DNA of 6,887 bases from assembly GCA_946479725.1 (NCBI GenBank), contig CAMLHB010000127.1, positions 1-6,887 of the forward strand, read 5' to 3'. The notes under the pieces were generated by a model that searched no databases, was not told where the DNA came from, and saw nothing but the letters and a program-made list of their open reading frames with translations. The stretch's first letter is position 1, and every line of letters starts with the position of its first letter. Source of the stretch: an uncultured Actinomycetes bacterium (GTDB lineage Bacteria; Actinomycetota; Thermoleophilia; Solirubrobacterales; 70-9). A program made the position numbers and the translations under genes. Of the stretch, positions 1 through 5,752 are shown piece after piece.

Positions 1-16
1 AGCTCGGCTTTTGTCC

Positions 17-43
17 GGGCGAGGGGGTACCCGCCCCTCCCCC
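17..43 (-). terminator. Possible terminator hairpin downstream of potC
   Basis: An imperfect inverted repeat begins 5 nt past the potC stop codon. The inner arms GAGGGG (21-26) and CCCCTC (34-39) are perfectly complementary around a 7-nt loop, and 3 further G-C pairs (17-19 with 41-43) follow after one C-C mismatch. Read on the minus strand the hairpin is followed by GGACAAAAG, so there is no T-run. That makes it a non-canonical terminator at best. Its position directly after the last gene of the operon is the main support; it could also be a transcript-end stabilising structure or chance in GC-rich DNA. Confidence 0.4.
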
Positions 44-47
44 ACCA

Positions 48-926
48 CTAGGTCGCGGCCGGAGCCCCCGCCGGCACCGCGATGGTCGCCTCCTGTTCAG
101 GTCTGACCGAAGCCATCTTTTCCGCCCGGCGCTGCTGCCAGGTGGCGAAGCCCATGGCGGCGACGGTGAAGGAGAAGAGGATCATCGCGATTACGTTGAC
201 TTCGACCGGGATCCCGCGCTGGGCGGCGCCGAAGATGTAGAGCGGGAAGGTGACGGTCGTTCCCGAGTTGAAGTTGGAGATCACGAAGTCGTCGATCGAG
301 AGGGCGAAGGCGAGCATCGCGGCGCCGAAGATGCCGGGCATGATCAGCGGCAGGGTGACGAGACGGAAGGTGTCGAAGGAGCTCGCGCCGAGGTCGCGGG
401 CCGCCTCCTCGAGGCTGCGGTCGAAGCCGATCAGGCGCGAGCGGACAACGACGACGACGAAGCTGATGCAGAACATCACGTGGGCGATCAGCAGCGTCTC
501 GAAGCCGAGCGAGAAGGTGTTGAGGAGGAGGAAGAAGGAGAGCAGCGCCGCCCCCATCACCACCTCCGGCGTCGCCATCGGGATCACGATCAGGAAGTTG
601 GCGAGGCGGCGGCCGAAGAACTTGTGGCGGACCAGCGCCAGCGCCATCATCGTCCCGACGATCGTCGAGATCAGCGTCGCCAGCACCGCCAGTTTGAGGC
701 TGGTCACCAGCGCTTCGTTCAGTTCCGGGCGGCTGAAGGCGTGGGCCCAGTGGTCGAGGGTGAAGCCGACCCAGGTGTAGTTGTATCGCCCGGCCGGATC
801 GTTGAAGGAAAAGAGGAGGATGACCGCGATCGGCAGCAGCAGGTAGAAGACGACCAGCGCCGCGACGATGTTGACCGCGTGCTCGCGCAGCCAGCGCCAG
901 GCGCGGGAGAGGCCACTCTCGCTCAT
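48..926 (-). CDS. potC: Polyamine ABC transporter permease, PotC type
   Basis: This 292-residue protein is one of the two inner-membrane permease subunits of a spermidine/putrescine-type ABC importer. Hydrophobic segments lie at about residues 18-42 (first membrane helix), 76-99, 110-135, 143-163, 198-212 and 244-262, the six-helix layout expected of PotC. The cytoplasmic EAA loop that docks on the ATPase is canonical: EAARDLGASSFDTF starting at residue 174 and ending in TLPLIMPG (191-198). The sequence FALSIDDFVISNF (207-219) is typical of this permease family. The ATG overlaps the potB stop as ATGA, and a GAGGAG Shine-Dalgarno sequence lies 8 nt upstream within the end of potB, so translation is probably coupled. 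The tail after residue 266 is polar, then Ala/Pro rich. The transported amine cannot be told from the permease alone. Confidence 0.93.
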   Translation of the reverse strand: MSESGLSRAWRWLREHAVNIVAALVVFYLLLPIAVILLFSFNDPAGRYNYTWVGFTLDHWAHAFSRPELNEALVTSLKLAVLATLISTIVGTMMALALVRHKFFGRRLANFLIVIPMATPEVVMGAALLSFFLLLNTFSLGFETLLIAHVMFCISFVVVVVRSRLIGFDRSLEEAARDLGASSFDTFRLVTLPLIMPGIFGAAMLAFALSIDDFVISNFNSGTTVTFPLYIFGAAQRGIPVEVNVIAMILFSFTVAAMGFATWQQRRAEKMASVRPEQEATIAVPAGAPAAT

Positions 927-1774
927 CGCGCCGTCTCCTCGCCCATCAGCGCCTCCGAGCCGGCGAAGCGGATGTAGACGAAGACGGCGATCATGATCAG
1001 CGCCATCAGCACGAAGGAGAGCGCCGCCGCCGACGGGTAGTCGGCCTGGCTCAGGTAGAGCGACTGGATCACGTTGCCGATCATCCGGTTGCCGGCGCCG
1101 CCGAGGAACTGGGCGTTGACGTAGTCGCCGGCGGCGGGGATGAAGGTGAGCAGCGTGCCGGCAACGACGCCGGGCGCCGAGAGCGGCAGCGTCACCCGCA
1201 GGAAGCTCTGGGTGGCGGAGCTGTAGAGGTCCTTCGCCGCCTCGATCAGCCGTTCGTCGATCCGCTCGAGGCTGGCGTAGATCGGCAGGATCATGAACGG
1301 CAGGAAGTTGTAGGTGAGCCCGGCGATCACGGCGCCGCTGGTGGCGAGGATGTGGCCGCTCGGCACCAGCCCGATCGCGTGGAGGAATTCGGTCACCGGG
1401 CTTTCGTCGGAGAGGATCGTCTCCCAGGCGATGGTCCGGATCAGGTAAGTGGTGAAGAAGGGCGCGACCACCGCGAACAGCATCAGGTTGCGCCAGCGGC
1501 CCGCCTTGAAGGCGATCGCGTAGGCCAGCGGATAGGCGATCACCAGGGACAGCAGCGTCGCCACCCCCGCGTAGACGAAGGAGCGCACGAACTGGGTGTC
1601 GTATTCGGAGAGCGCTTCCTTGTAGTTGTCCCAGTGCCAGTTGAATTCCAGCGAGCCGACGAAGCCCGACTCCAGGGAGAGTTTCCCCATGTAATAGAGC
1701 GGGATGACGAAGAAGATGAGGAGCCAGGCCGTCCCCGGTCCCAGGAGGAAATAGGGGATGGCCCGGCGCCTCAT
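923..1774 (-). CDS. potB: Polyamine ABC transporter permease, PotB type
   Basis: This 283-residue integral membrane protein should pair with the PotC-type subunit to form the import channel. It has an early hydrophobic helix (about 8-27), further helices near 65-88, 97-116, 143-167, 198-215 and 250-270, and an EAA loop at 178-201 (EAAKDLYSSATQSF, then TLPLSAPG). The usual glycine of the EAA loop is Tyr184 here; I recall DLY variants in other actinobacterial PotB proteins, so this is not taken as damage. FIPAAGDYVNAQFLGG (211-226) is a strong PotB-type signature. The start is the ATG 4 nt after the potD stop. No good Shine-Dalgarno sequence precedes it, which suggests re-initiation by ribosomes finishing potD. 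The last codons overlap potC by 4 nt. Confidence 0.93.
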   Translation of the reverse strand: MRRRAIPYFLLGPGTAWLLIFFVIPLYYMGKLSLESGFVGSLEFNWHWDNYKEALSEYDTQFVRSFVYAGVATLLSLVIAYPLAYAIAFKAGRWRNLMLFAVVAPFFTTYLIRTIAWETILSDESPVTEFLHAIGLVPSGHILATSGAVIAGLTYNFLPFMILPIYASLERIDERLIEAAKDLYSSATQSFLRVTLPLSAPGVVAGTLLTFIPAAGDYVNAQFLGGAGNRMIGNVIQSLYLSQADYPSAAALSFVLMALIMIAVFVYIRFAGSEALMGEETAR

Positions 1775-1778
1775 CAGG

Positions 1779-2942
1779 TCAGCCGTTCAGAACCGCGTCG
1801 AAGGCCTTGATCACCTTCTGTTCTTCTTCTTCGCTCTTGAACACCGGCGTCGCCGAGCAGTTCTTCGTGAAGGAGGAGCTGGGGAAGATCAGCTGGTTCT
1901 TCGCCAGTTCCGGATCCTTCTTTTCGAAGACCTGTTTCACGCCTTCGACCGGGGTCACGTAGTTGACGTATTCGGCGATGTTGGCCTGGACCTCGGGTTC
2001 GTAGACGTAGTTCATGAAGGCCTCGGCGGCGGTCGGGTTCGGCGCCCCGATCGGGATCACCATGTCTTCGGACCAGAGCATGCAGCCCTCGGTCGGCATC
2101 CGCCATTCGAGGTTCGGGTTGTCGGCCTGCAGCTGCACCGCGTCACCGGACCAGCCGATCACCGCGACGGCGTCGCCGCTGGTCAGGTCGCGGGCGTAAT
2201 CGTTGCCGGTGAAGCGCCGGACCTGCCCCGATTCCGCGGCCGACTTGATTTTGTCGATCGCCTTCATCCAGTCGGCTTCGGTCGCTTCGTCGGGATTGAC
2301 GCCTTCGCACTTCATCACCAGCGGCACCGTTTCCCTGACTTCGTTGAGGAAGTCGACTTTGCCCTTGTACTTGGGGTCGAAGAGGTCGCAGACGGACTTG
2401 ACTTCGGGCGCGGTGTCCTTGTTGACGATCACCCCGGTCATCCCGCTCTGCCACGGAACCGTCCAGTCGCGGTTGGGGTCGAAGCTCGGGTGCTGGAGGC
2501 TGGCGACCAGGTTCTTTTCGACTTCCGGCAGCCCGGCTTTGTCGAATTCCCGCAGGTAGCCGAGCTTGTGCATTTTCACGACCTGGTAGTCGGCGAGGAC
2601 GAAGATGCTGCGCCCGCCCGATTCGCCGCGCTGCAGCAGCGGCTGCATCTTGTTGAAGAATTCTTCGTTGGAGTTGATGTCCTCGATGTACTTGACCTTG
2701 ACCCCGCTGGCCTTTTCGAAGTTGGGGATGGTCTGCTTGTCGATGTAGAGCGGCCAGTTGGAGATCGTCAGGTCGCCGGAGGCCTTGCCTTCCAGCTTGA
2801 CCTTTTCCGCTTCCTGTTCGCCGCCGCCTTCGATGCCGCCGCCACCGCCGCCGCAGGCCGCGAGCCCGAGGGCCAGCGCTGCCGCCGCGACCAGGACCGC
2901 CAGCAGGGCGGTGATCCTCCGTGGGTCCTTTTCACTGACCAT
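1779..2942 (-). CDS. potD: Polyamine ABC transporter substrate-binding lipoprotein, PotD type
   Basis: This 387-residue protein captures the polyamine outside the membrane and delivers it to PotBC. A lipoprotein signal peptide is clear: charged start (residues 1-9), hydrophobic stretch (10-29) and lipobox LAAC with lipidated Cys30. A Gly-rich, then acidic tether follows (31-48). The PotD/PotF fold is recognisable from SNWPLYID (61-68), ADYQVVKM (117-124), VPWQSGMTGVIVNK (162-175), GDAVAVIGWSGDA (256-268), EGCMLWSEDMVIP (285-297) and YVNYVTPV (325-332). By eye, Trp264 and Trp290 match ligand-stacking tryptophans of E. coli PotD (W229, W255), and Glu292 sits where PotD has Asp257. Four more cysteines (185, 212, 287, 362) could form disulfides. 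A GGAGG lies 10 nt upstream, inside the end of potA. Glutamate is mostly GAA here, against GAG in the neighbours. Family assignment is firm; substrate is uncertain. Confidence 0.94.
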   Translation of the reverse strand: MVSEKDPRRITALLAVLVAAAALALGLAACGGGGGGIEGGGEQEAEKVKLEGKASGDLTISNWPLYIDKQTIPNFEKASGVKVKYIEDINSNEEFFNKMQPLLQRGESGGRSIFVLADYQVVKMHKLGYLREFDKAGLPEVEKNLVASLQHPSFDPNRDWTVPWQSGMTGVIVNKDTAPEVKSVCDLFDPKYKGKVDFLNEVRETVPLVMKCEGVNPDEATEADWMKAIDKIKSAAESGQVRRFTGNDYARDLTSGDAVAVIGWSGDAVQLQADNPNLEWRMPTEGCMLWSEDMVIPIGAPNPTAAEAFMNYVYEPEVQANIAEYVNYVTPVEGVKQVFEKKDPELAKNQLIFPSSSFTKNCSATPVFKSEEEEQKVIKAFDAVLNG

Positions 2943-2948
2943 CTGCCA

Positions 2949-4127
2949 TCAACCTCCGTGGGTGGTTTCCAGTTGCGACTGGTCGGCGACGCCGACGCCG
3001 CCGTTGCTTCCCGCGGACCCTCCGTTCGGTGACTCGCGGACAAGGTGCATGTGCTCGGGCTCCCAGCTCAGAGCGACCCTGGCGCCGCCGCCGGGCAGGC
3101 GCTGGCGCTCGGCCTCGTCGGCGTTGGGGACGAGGACGGTCATCCGCGTCCCCTCGCCGAGGTCGACCGCGATCTGCGTCGCGGTGCCGAGGTAGAGCGA
3201 GCTGGCGACGACCCCCTCGACCCGGGGGTGCTCGCTGCGCCCGCTCCCGTTTTCGCCCATCTCGACCCGCAGCTTCTCCGGCCGCACCACGGCGTGGCAG
3301 CGGTCGCCGGCCGCGTACCCCCCGGTCGGAGTGGCGACGCTGGTTCCCTGGTCGAGCTCGATCTCCTCCGGTCCCTTGACCGTCGCCGGCATCAGATTGG
3401 AGACCCCGATGAAGCCGGCGACGAAGGTGGTGGCCGGGCGGTTGTAGACCTCCTCGGGCGCCGCCACCTGTTCGACCCGGCCGCGGTTCATCACCGCGAT
3501 CCGGTCGCTCATCGTCAGCGCCTCCTCCTGGTCGTGGGTGACGTAGACGAAGGTGATGCCTACGTCGCGCTGGATCCGCTTCAGCTCCACCTGCAGTTCC
3601 TTGCGCAGCTTCAGGTCGAGCGCGCCCAGCGGCTCGTCGAGCAGCAGCACCTTGGGCAGGTTGACGAGCGCCCGCGCCAGGGCGACCCGCTGCTGCATGC
3701 CGCCGGAGAGCTGCGACGGGCGGCGGTTCGCCTCGGCGGCGAGGCCAACCCGCTCCAGCTCCGCCTTCACCCGTTCGGCGATCTCGTCCTTGCCGACCTT
3801 CTTCCGCTTCAGGCCGAAGGCGACGTTGGCCTCGACGCTGAGGTGGGGGAAGAGCGCGTAACTCTGGAAGACCGTGTTGGTCGGACGCCGGTGGGGCGGC
3901 AGCTGCGCCACGTCCTCGCCCTCGATCCGGATCTCGCCCTCGGTCGGCCGCTCGAAGCCGGCGATCATCCGCAGCGTCGTGGTCTTGCCGCAACCGCTCG
4001 GGCCGAGCAGCGTGAAGAACTCCCCCCTGCCCAGCTCCAAGCTCAGGTCGTCGACCGCGACCAGCCCCGCGAAGTGCTTGGTCACGCTTCGAAGCTCGAC
4101 GCTGGCGGTCTCTCCGTGGGCATCCAT
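2949..4127 (-). CDS. potA: Polyamine ABC transporter ATP-binding protein, PotA type
   Basis: This 392-residue cytoplasmic ATPase powers the PotBC channel. All nucleotide-binding motifs are intact: Walker A GPSGCGKT (42-49), Q-loop Gln88 in VFQSYALFPH, ABC signature LSGGMQQR (140-147), Walker B KVLLLDEP (159-166), D-loop GALD (168-171) and switch His198 in VTHDQEEA. Residues from about 240 form the C-terminal regulatory TOBE region (VRPEKLRV near 281-288 and GVVASSLYLGT at 305-315), as in PotA/MalK/FbpC-type importers. The final 25 or so residues are a Gly/Ser/Asn-rich tail. It is the first gene of a potA-D-B-C operon and ends 6 nt before potD. The chosen ATG has AGGAGG upstream at a rather long 14-nt spacing; there is no in-frame alternative start between them. 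PotA is favoured over other importer ATPases mainly because of the operon partners. Confidence 0.94.
   Translation of the reverse strand: MDAHGETASVELRSVTKHFAGLVAVDDLSLELGRGEFFTLLGPSGCGKTTTLRMIAGFERPTEGEIRIEGEDVAQLPPHRRPTNTVFQSYALFPHLSVEANVAFGLKRKKVGKDEIAERVKAELERVGLAAEANRRPSQLSGGMQQRVALARALVNLPKVLLLDEPLGALDLKLRKELQVELKRIQRDVGITFVYVTHDQEEALTMSDRIAVMNRGRVEQVAAPEEVYNRPATTFVAGFIGVSNLMPATVKGPEEIELDQGTSVATPTGGYAAGDRCHAVVRPEKLRVEMGENGSGRSEHPRVEGVVASSLYLGTATQIAVDLGEGTRMTVLVPNADEAERQRLPGGGARVALSWEPEHMHLVRESPNGGSAGSNGGVGVADQSQLETTHGG
2953..2957 (-). promoter_or_regulatory. Shine-Dalgarno sequence of potD inside potA
   Basis: GGAGG on the minus strand lies in the last codons of potA, 10 nt before the potD ATG at 2942. 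It fixes that ATG as the start, in preference to an out-of-frame ATG at 2950-2948 that overlaps the potA stop. Confidence 0.7.
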
Positions 4128-4141
4128 CGGTGGTCTATAGG

Positions 4142-4147
4142 CCTCCT
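4142..4147 (-). promoter_or_regulatory. Shine-Dalgarno sequence of potA with long spacing
   Basis: AGGAGG on the minus strand is a perfect anti-SD match but sits 14 nt before the ATG at 4127, longer than the usual 5-10 nt. No ATG, GTG or TTG in frame lies between it and 4127, so the annotated start stands. Initiation may be somewhat inefficient or depend on local RNA folding. Confidence 0.6.
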
Positions 4148-4161
4148 GTAGGTGCGGCTGC

Positions 4162-4188
4162 CTCTACCCGTATGTGCAGCTCTCTACC
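4162..4188. repeat. CTCTACC direct repeat, 20-bp period
   Basis: CTCTACC occurs at 4162-4168 and again at 4182-4188, exactly 20 bp apart, close to two helical turns. The copies fall in the predicted potA leader, just downstream of the candidate promoter. They could be paired half-sites on one DNA face or a short chance repeat. Confidence 0.3.
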
Positions 4189-4192
4189 TGCG

Positions 4193-4221
4193 ACGGTAAG
4201 CCTCCGCGGAGGGCGGCGCAA
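4193..4221 (-). promoter_or_regulatory. Candidate potA operon promoter
   Basis: On the minus strand TTGCGC (4221-4216) and TACCGT (4198-4193) are separated by 17 nt. They match the loose actinobacterial housekeeping pattern TTGNNN / TANNNT. Transcription would start near 4186, giving a leader of about 58 nt before the potA ATG. Each hexamer matches the strict consensus at only three of six positions, so this is a candidate only. The spacer contains the 12-bp palindrome at 4201-4212. Confidence 0.35.
4201..4212. promoter_or_regulatory. 12-bp perfect palindrome, candidate operator
   Basis: CCTCCGCGGAGG is its own reverse complement. It lies inside the spacer between the candidate -35 and -10 of the potA promoter, where a bound protein would interfere with RNA polymerase. 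A GC-only hexamer dyad can arise by chance in this composition, so confidence is modest. Confidence 0.35.
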
Positions 4222-4250
4222 GGGGCGAATGTCCTAAAAGCACAGGAACC

Positions 4251-4271
4251 ACTTGTACTTCGCGTACAAGT
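4251..4271. promoter_or_regulatory. Perfect inverted repeat ACTTGTAC-N5-GTACAAGT, candidate operator
   Basis: Eight of eight positions in each arm are complementary around a TTCGC spacer, giving a 21-bp dyad of the size bound by homodimeric regulators. It lies between the divergent potA and aminotransferase genes, in the least GC-rich part of the window (4231-4350 is 58/120 G+C). Its left arm is preceded by ACC, and the extended half-site ACCACTTG (4248-4255) recurs at 4296-4303. The dyad centre would be about 75 bp upstream of the predicted aminotransferase transcript start. No T-run follows on either strand, so a DNA-binding site is preferred to a terminator. The regulator is unknown; the adjacent PucR-family protein is the natural candidate. 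Confidence 0.6.
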
Positions 4272-4295
4272 CAATCGCCAGTCCTTGACCCAAAG

Positions 4296-4303
4296 ACCAC
4301 TTG
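4296..4303 (+). promoter_or_regulatory. Second copy of operator half-site ACCACTTG
   Basis: This 8-mer repeats 4248-4255 exactly, 48 bp downstream in direct orientation. Its last three bases overlap the candidate -35 hexamer of the aminotransferase promoter, so a protein bound here could block or contact RNA polymerase. It lacks the opposing arm of the dyad. Confidence 0.35.
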
Positions 4304-4329
4304 CGAATGTTGGTTTCTGGGTCTAGCTT
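4301..4329 (+). promoter_or_regulatory. Candidate aminotransferase-pucR promoter
   Basis: TTGCGA (4301-4306) and TAGCTT (4324-4329) are separated by 17 nt and fit the actinobacterial TTGNNN / TANNNT pattern. Transcription would start near 4336, leaving a leader of about 29 nt. A competing -35-like TTGACC at 4285-4290 has no convincing -10 at 16-18 nt. The choice is a best guess. Confidence 0.35.
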
Positions 4330-4350
4330 TGTCCATAACGTCGTAATCCG

Positions 4351-4359
4351 AGGAGGAGG
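4351..4359 (+). promoter_or_regulatory. Overlapping double Shine-Dalgarno sequence
   Basis: AGGAGGAGG contains two overlapping AGGAGG motifs, 8 and 5 nt before the aminotransferase ATG at 4365. Both spacings are workable, which fixes the start and predicts strong translation initiation. Confidence 0.8.
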
Positions 4360-4364
4360 GCTAC

Positions 4365-5744
4365 ATGGCCACCGCGTCGCAGGCCCCAGCAGCAATCGAT
4401 CTTCAGCAGCTGGCCCGGCAACACCTCTGGATGCACTTCTCGAGGATGGGTGCATACGGGCCGGACCACGAGGTCCCGATCATCACCCGGGCCGAGGGCT
4501 GCTATGTCTTCGACGAGCACGGCAAGCGCTACCTCGACGGCCTCTCCGGCCTCTTCTGCGTCAACGCCGGCCACGGCCGCACCGAGTACGGCGAGGCAGC
4601 CGCCCGCCAGGTCGAAGAGCTCGACTTCTACATCCTCTGGTCCTACGCCCACCCCAAGGCGATCGAACTGGCGGCGCGGATCGCCGCGCTCGCGCCCGGC
4701 GACCTCAACCGCGTCTTCTTCACCTCCGGCGGCTCGGAGGCGGTCGAGTCGGCGCTGAAGCTGGCCCGCAACTACCACCGTTTGCACGGCAAAGGGCAGA
4801 AGCACAAGGTGATCGCCCGCGAGGTCGCCTACCACGGCACCTCGCTGGGCGCGCTCTCGGCGACCGGGATCACCGATCTGCGCAGCCAGTTCGAGCCGCT
4901 CACCCCGGGCGGCTGCCACGTGCCCAACACCAACATCTACCGCTGGCCCGAGGACCGCGACCCGCTCTGGGCGGCCGACGCGATCGAGGAGCGGATCGTC
5001 TTCGAGGGGCCGGAGACGGTCGCCGCGGTGATCCTCGAGCCGGTCCAGAACGCCGGCGGCTGCTTCGTCCCGCCCGACGGCTACTTCCAGCGGGTGCGCG
5101 AGATCTGTGACCAGTACGACGTGCTGATGATTTCCGACGAGGTGATCTGCGCCTGGGGCCGCCTCGGCCACTACTTCGGCTGCGAACGCTTTGGCTATCA
5201 GCCGGACATGATCACCGTCGCCAAGGCCCTGACCTCGGCCTACGCGCCGATGGGCGGCGTCATCGCCTCCGACAAGGTGGCCGAGCCGTTCATGGAGGGC
5301 AACGTCTCCTTCGCCCACGGCTTCACCTTCGCCGGCCACCCGGTCGCCGCGGCGATCGCGATGGCCAACCTCGACGTCTACGAGCGCGAGGACCTCTGCG
5401 GCCACGTGCTGCGCAAGGAGGGCGAGTTCCGGCAGATGCTCGAGTCCCTGCACGACCTGCCGATCGTCGGCGACGTGCGCGGGGCGGGCTATTTCCACGC
5501 GGTCGAGCTGGTCAAGGACAAGGAAACGAAAGAGAGCTTCAACGACGAGGAGTCGGAGAAGCTGCTGCGCGGGTTCCTCTCCGGTGAGCTCTACAAGCGC
5601 GGGCTGATCTGCCGCGCCGACGACCGCGGCGACCCCGTGGTGCAGCTCTCGCCGCCTCTGATCGCCGACACCGAGCAGTTCGAAGAGATCCACGACGTGC
5701 TGCATACGGTGCTCGCCGAGGCCTGGGACCAGGTAGTCGGTTAG
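4365..5744 (+). CDS. Class III PLP-dependent aminotransferase, putative polyamine/omega-amine transaminase
   Basis: This 459-residue cytoplasmic enzyme has the full length of the omega-amine aminotransferases (SpuC-type putrescine-pyruvate, beta-alanine-pyruvate and GABA relatives). The PLP lysine is Lys287 in TVAKALTSAYAPMG. Cofactor-site motifs include SGGSEAVESALK (121-132), the stacking His157 in AYHGTS, Asp258 in ISDEVICAWGRLG, and Thr321 in HGFTFAGHP, which reaches the partner subunit's phosphate. VRGAGYF (371-377) and CRADDRGDPVVQLSPPLI (416-433) close the fold; Arg421 or Arg417 may bind the acceptor carboxylate. The usual Gly-Phe of DEVICGFGR is Ala-Trp here. Being divergent from a polyamine importer and upstream of a PucR-like regulator points to deamination of imported putrescine or similar to an aminoaldehyde. 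Generic databases often label such proteins aspartate aminotransferase family; the family is sure, the substrate is inferred. Confidence 0.9.
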   Translation: MATASQAPAAIDLQQLARQHLWMHFSRMGAYGPDHEVPIITRAEGCYVFDEHGKRYLDGLSGLFCVNAGHGRTEYGEAAARQVEELDFYILWSYAHPKAIELAARIAALAPGDLNRVFFTSGGSEAVESALKLARNYHRLHGKGQKHKVIAREVAYHGTSLGALSATGITDLRSQFEPLTPGGCHVPNTNIYRWPEDRDPLWAADAIEERIVFEGPETVAAVILEPVQNAGGCFVPPDGYFQRVREICDQYDVLMISDEVICAWGRLGHYFGCERFGYQPDMITVAKALTSAYAPMGGVIASDKVAEPFMEGNVSFAHGFTFAGHPVAAAIAMANLDVYEREDLCGHVLRKEGEFRQMLESLHDLPIVGDVRGAGYFHAVELVKDKETKESFNDEESEKLLRGFLSGELYKRGLICRADDRGDPVVQLSPPLIADTEQFEEIHDVLHTVLAEAWDQVVG

Positions 5745-5752
5745 GGGCGAGA

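Noticed and set aside
1813..1833. TTC-rich microsatellite-like run
   Set aside because: It is the reverse complement of GAA codons for an acidic Glu run in PotD (residues 371-374) and needs no separate explanation.
1758..3032. A 424-codon plus-strand open frame across potD
   Set aside because: It is a shadow of potD with His/Arg/Val/Phe-rich low-complexity protein and no family signature, while potD has a lipobox and family motifs on the other strand.
3045..4151. A 368-codon plus-strand open frame across potA
   Set aside because: It is antisense to a fully intact ABC ATPase; composition is that of a GC-rich shadow frame and no ribosome binding context supports it.
4251..4271. The inverted repeat as a rho-independent terminator
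   Set aside because: There is no T-run directly after it on either strand and no gene ends nearby; both flanking genes start outward from this region.
4310..4315. TTGGTT core resembling the B. subtilis PucR box
   Set aside because: Only the six-base core fits the consensus as I recall it; the flanking positions mostly do not, and the core is not part of a dyad, so chance is likely.
4234..4455. Small 73-codon minus-strand frame over the intergenic region and aminotransferase start
   Set aside because: It has no Shine-Dalgarno support or similarity I recognise, and it overlaps the divergent promoter region and operator dyad.
4323..5705. A 460-codon open frame on the minus strand across the aminotransferase
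   Set aside because: It is antisense to a gene with intact catalytic motifs, shows a repetitive Arg/Val/Asp/Ala/Gly composition and no recognisable domain. Long antisense frames are normal opposite high-GC genes.
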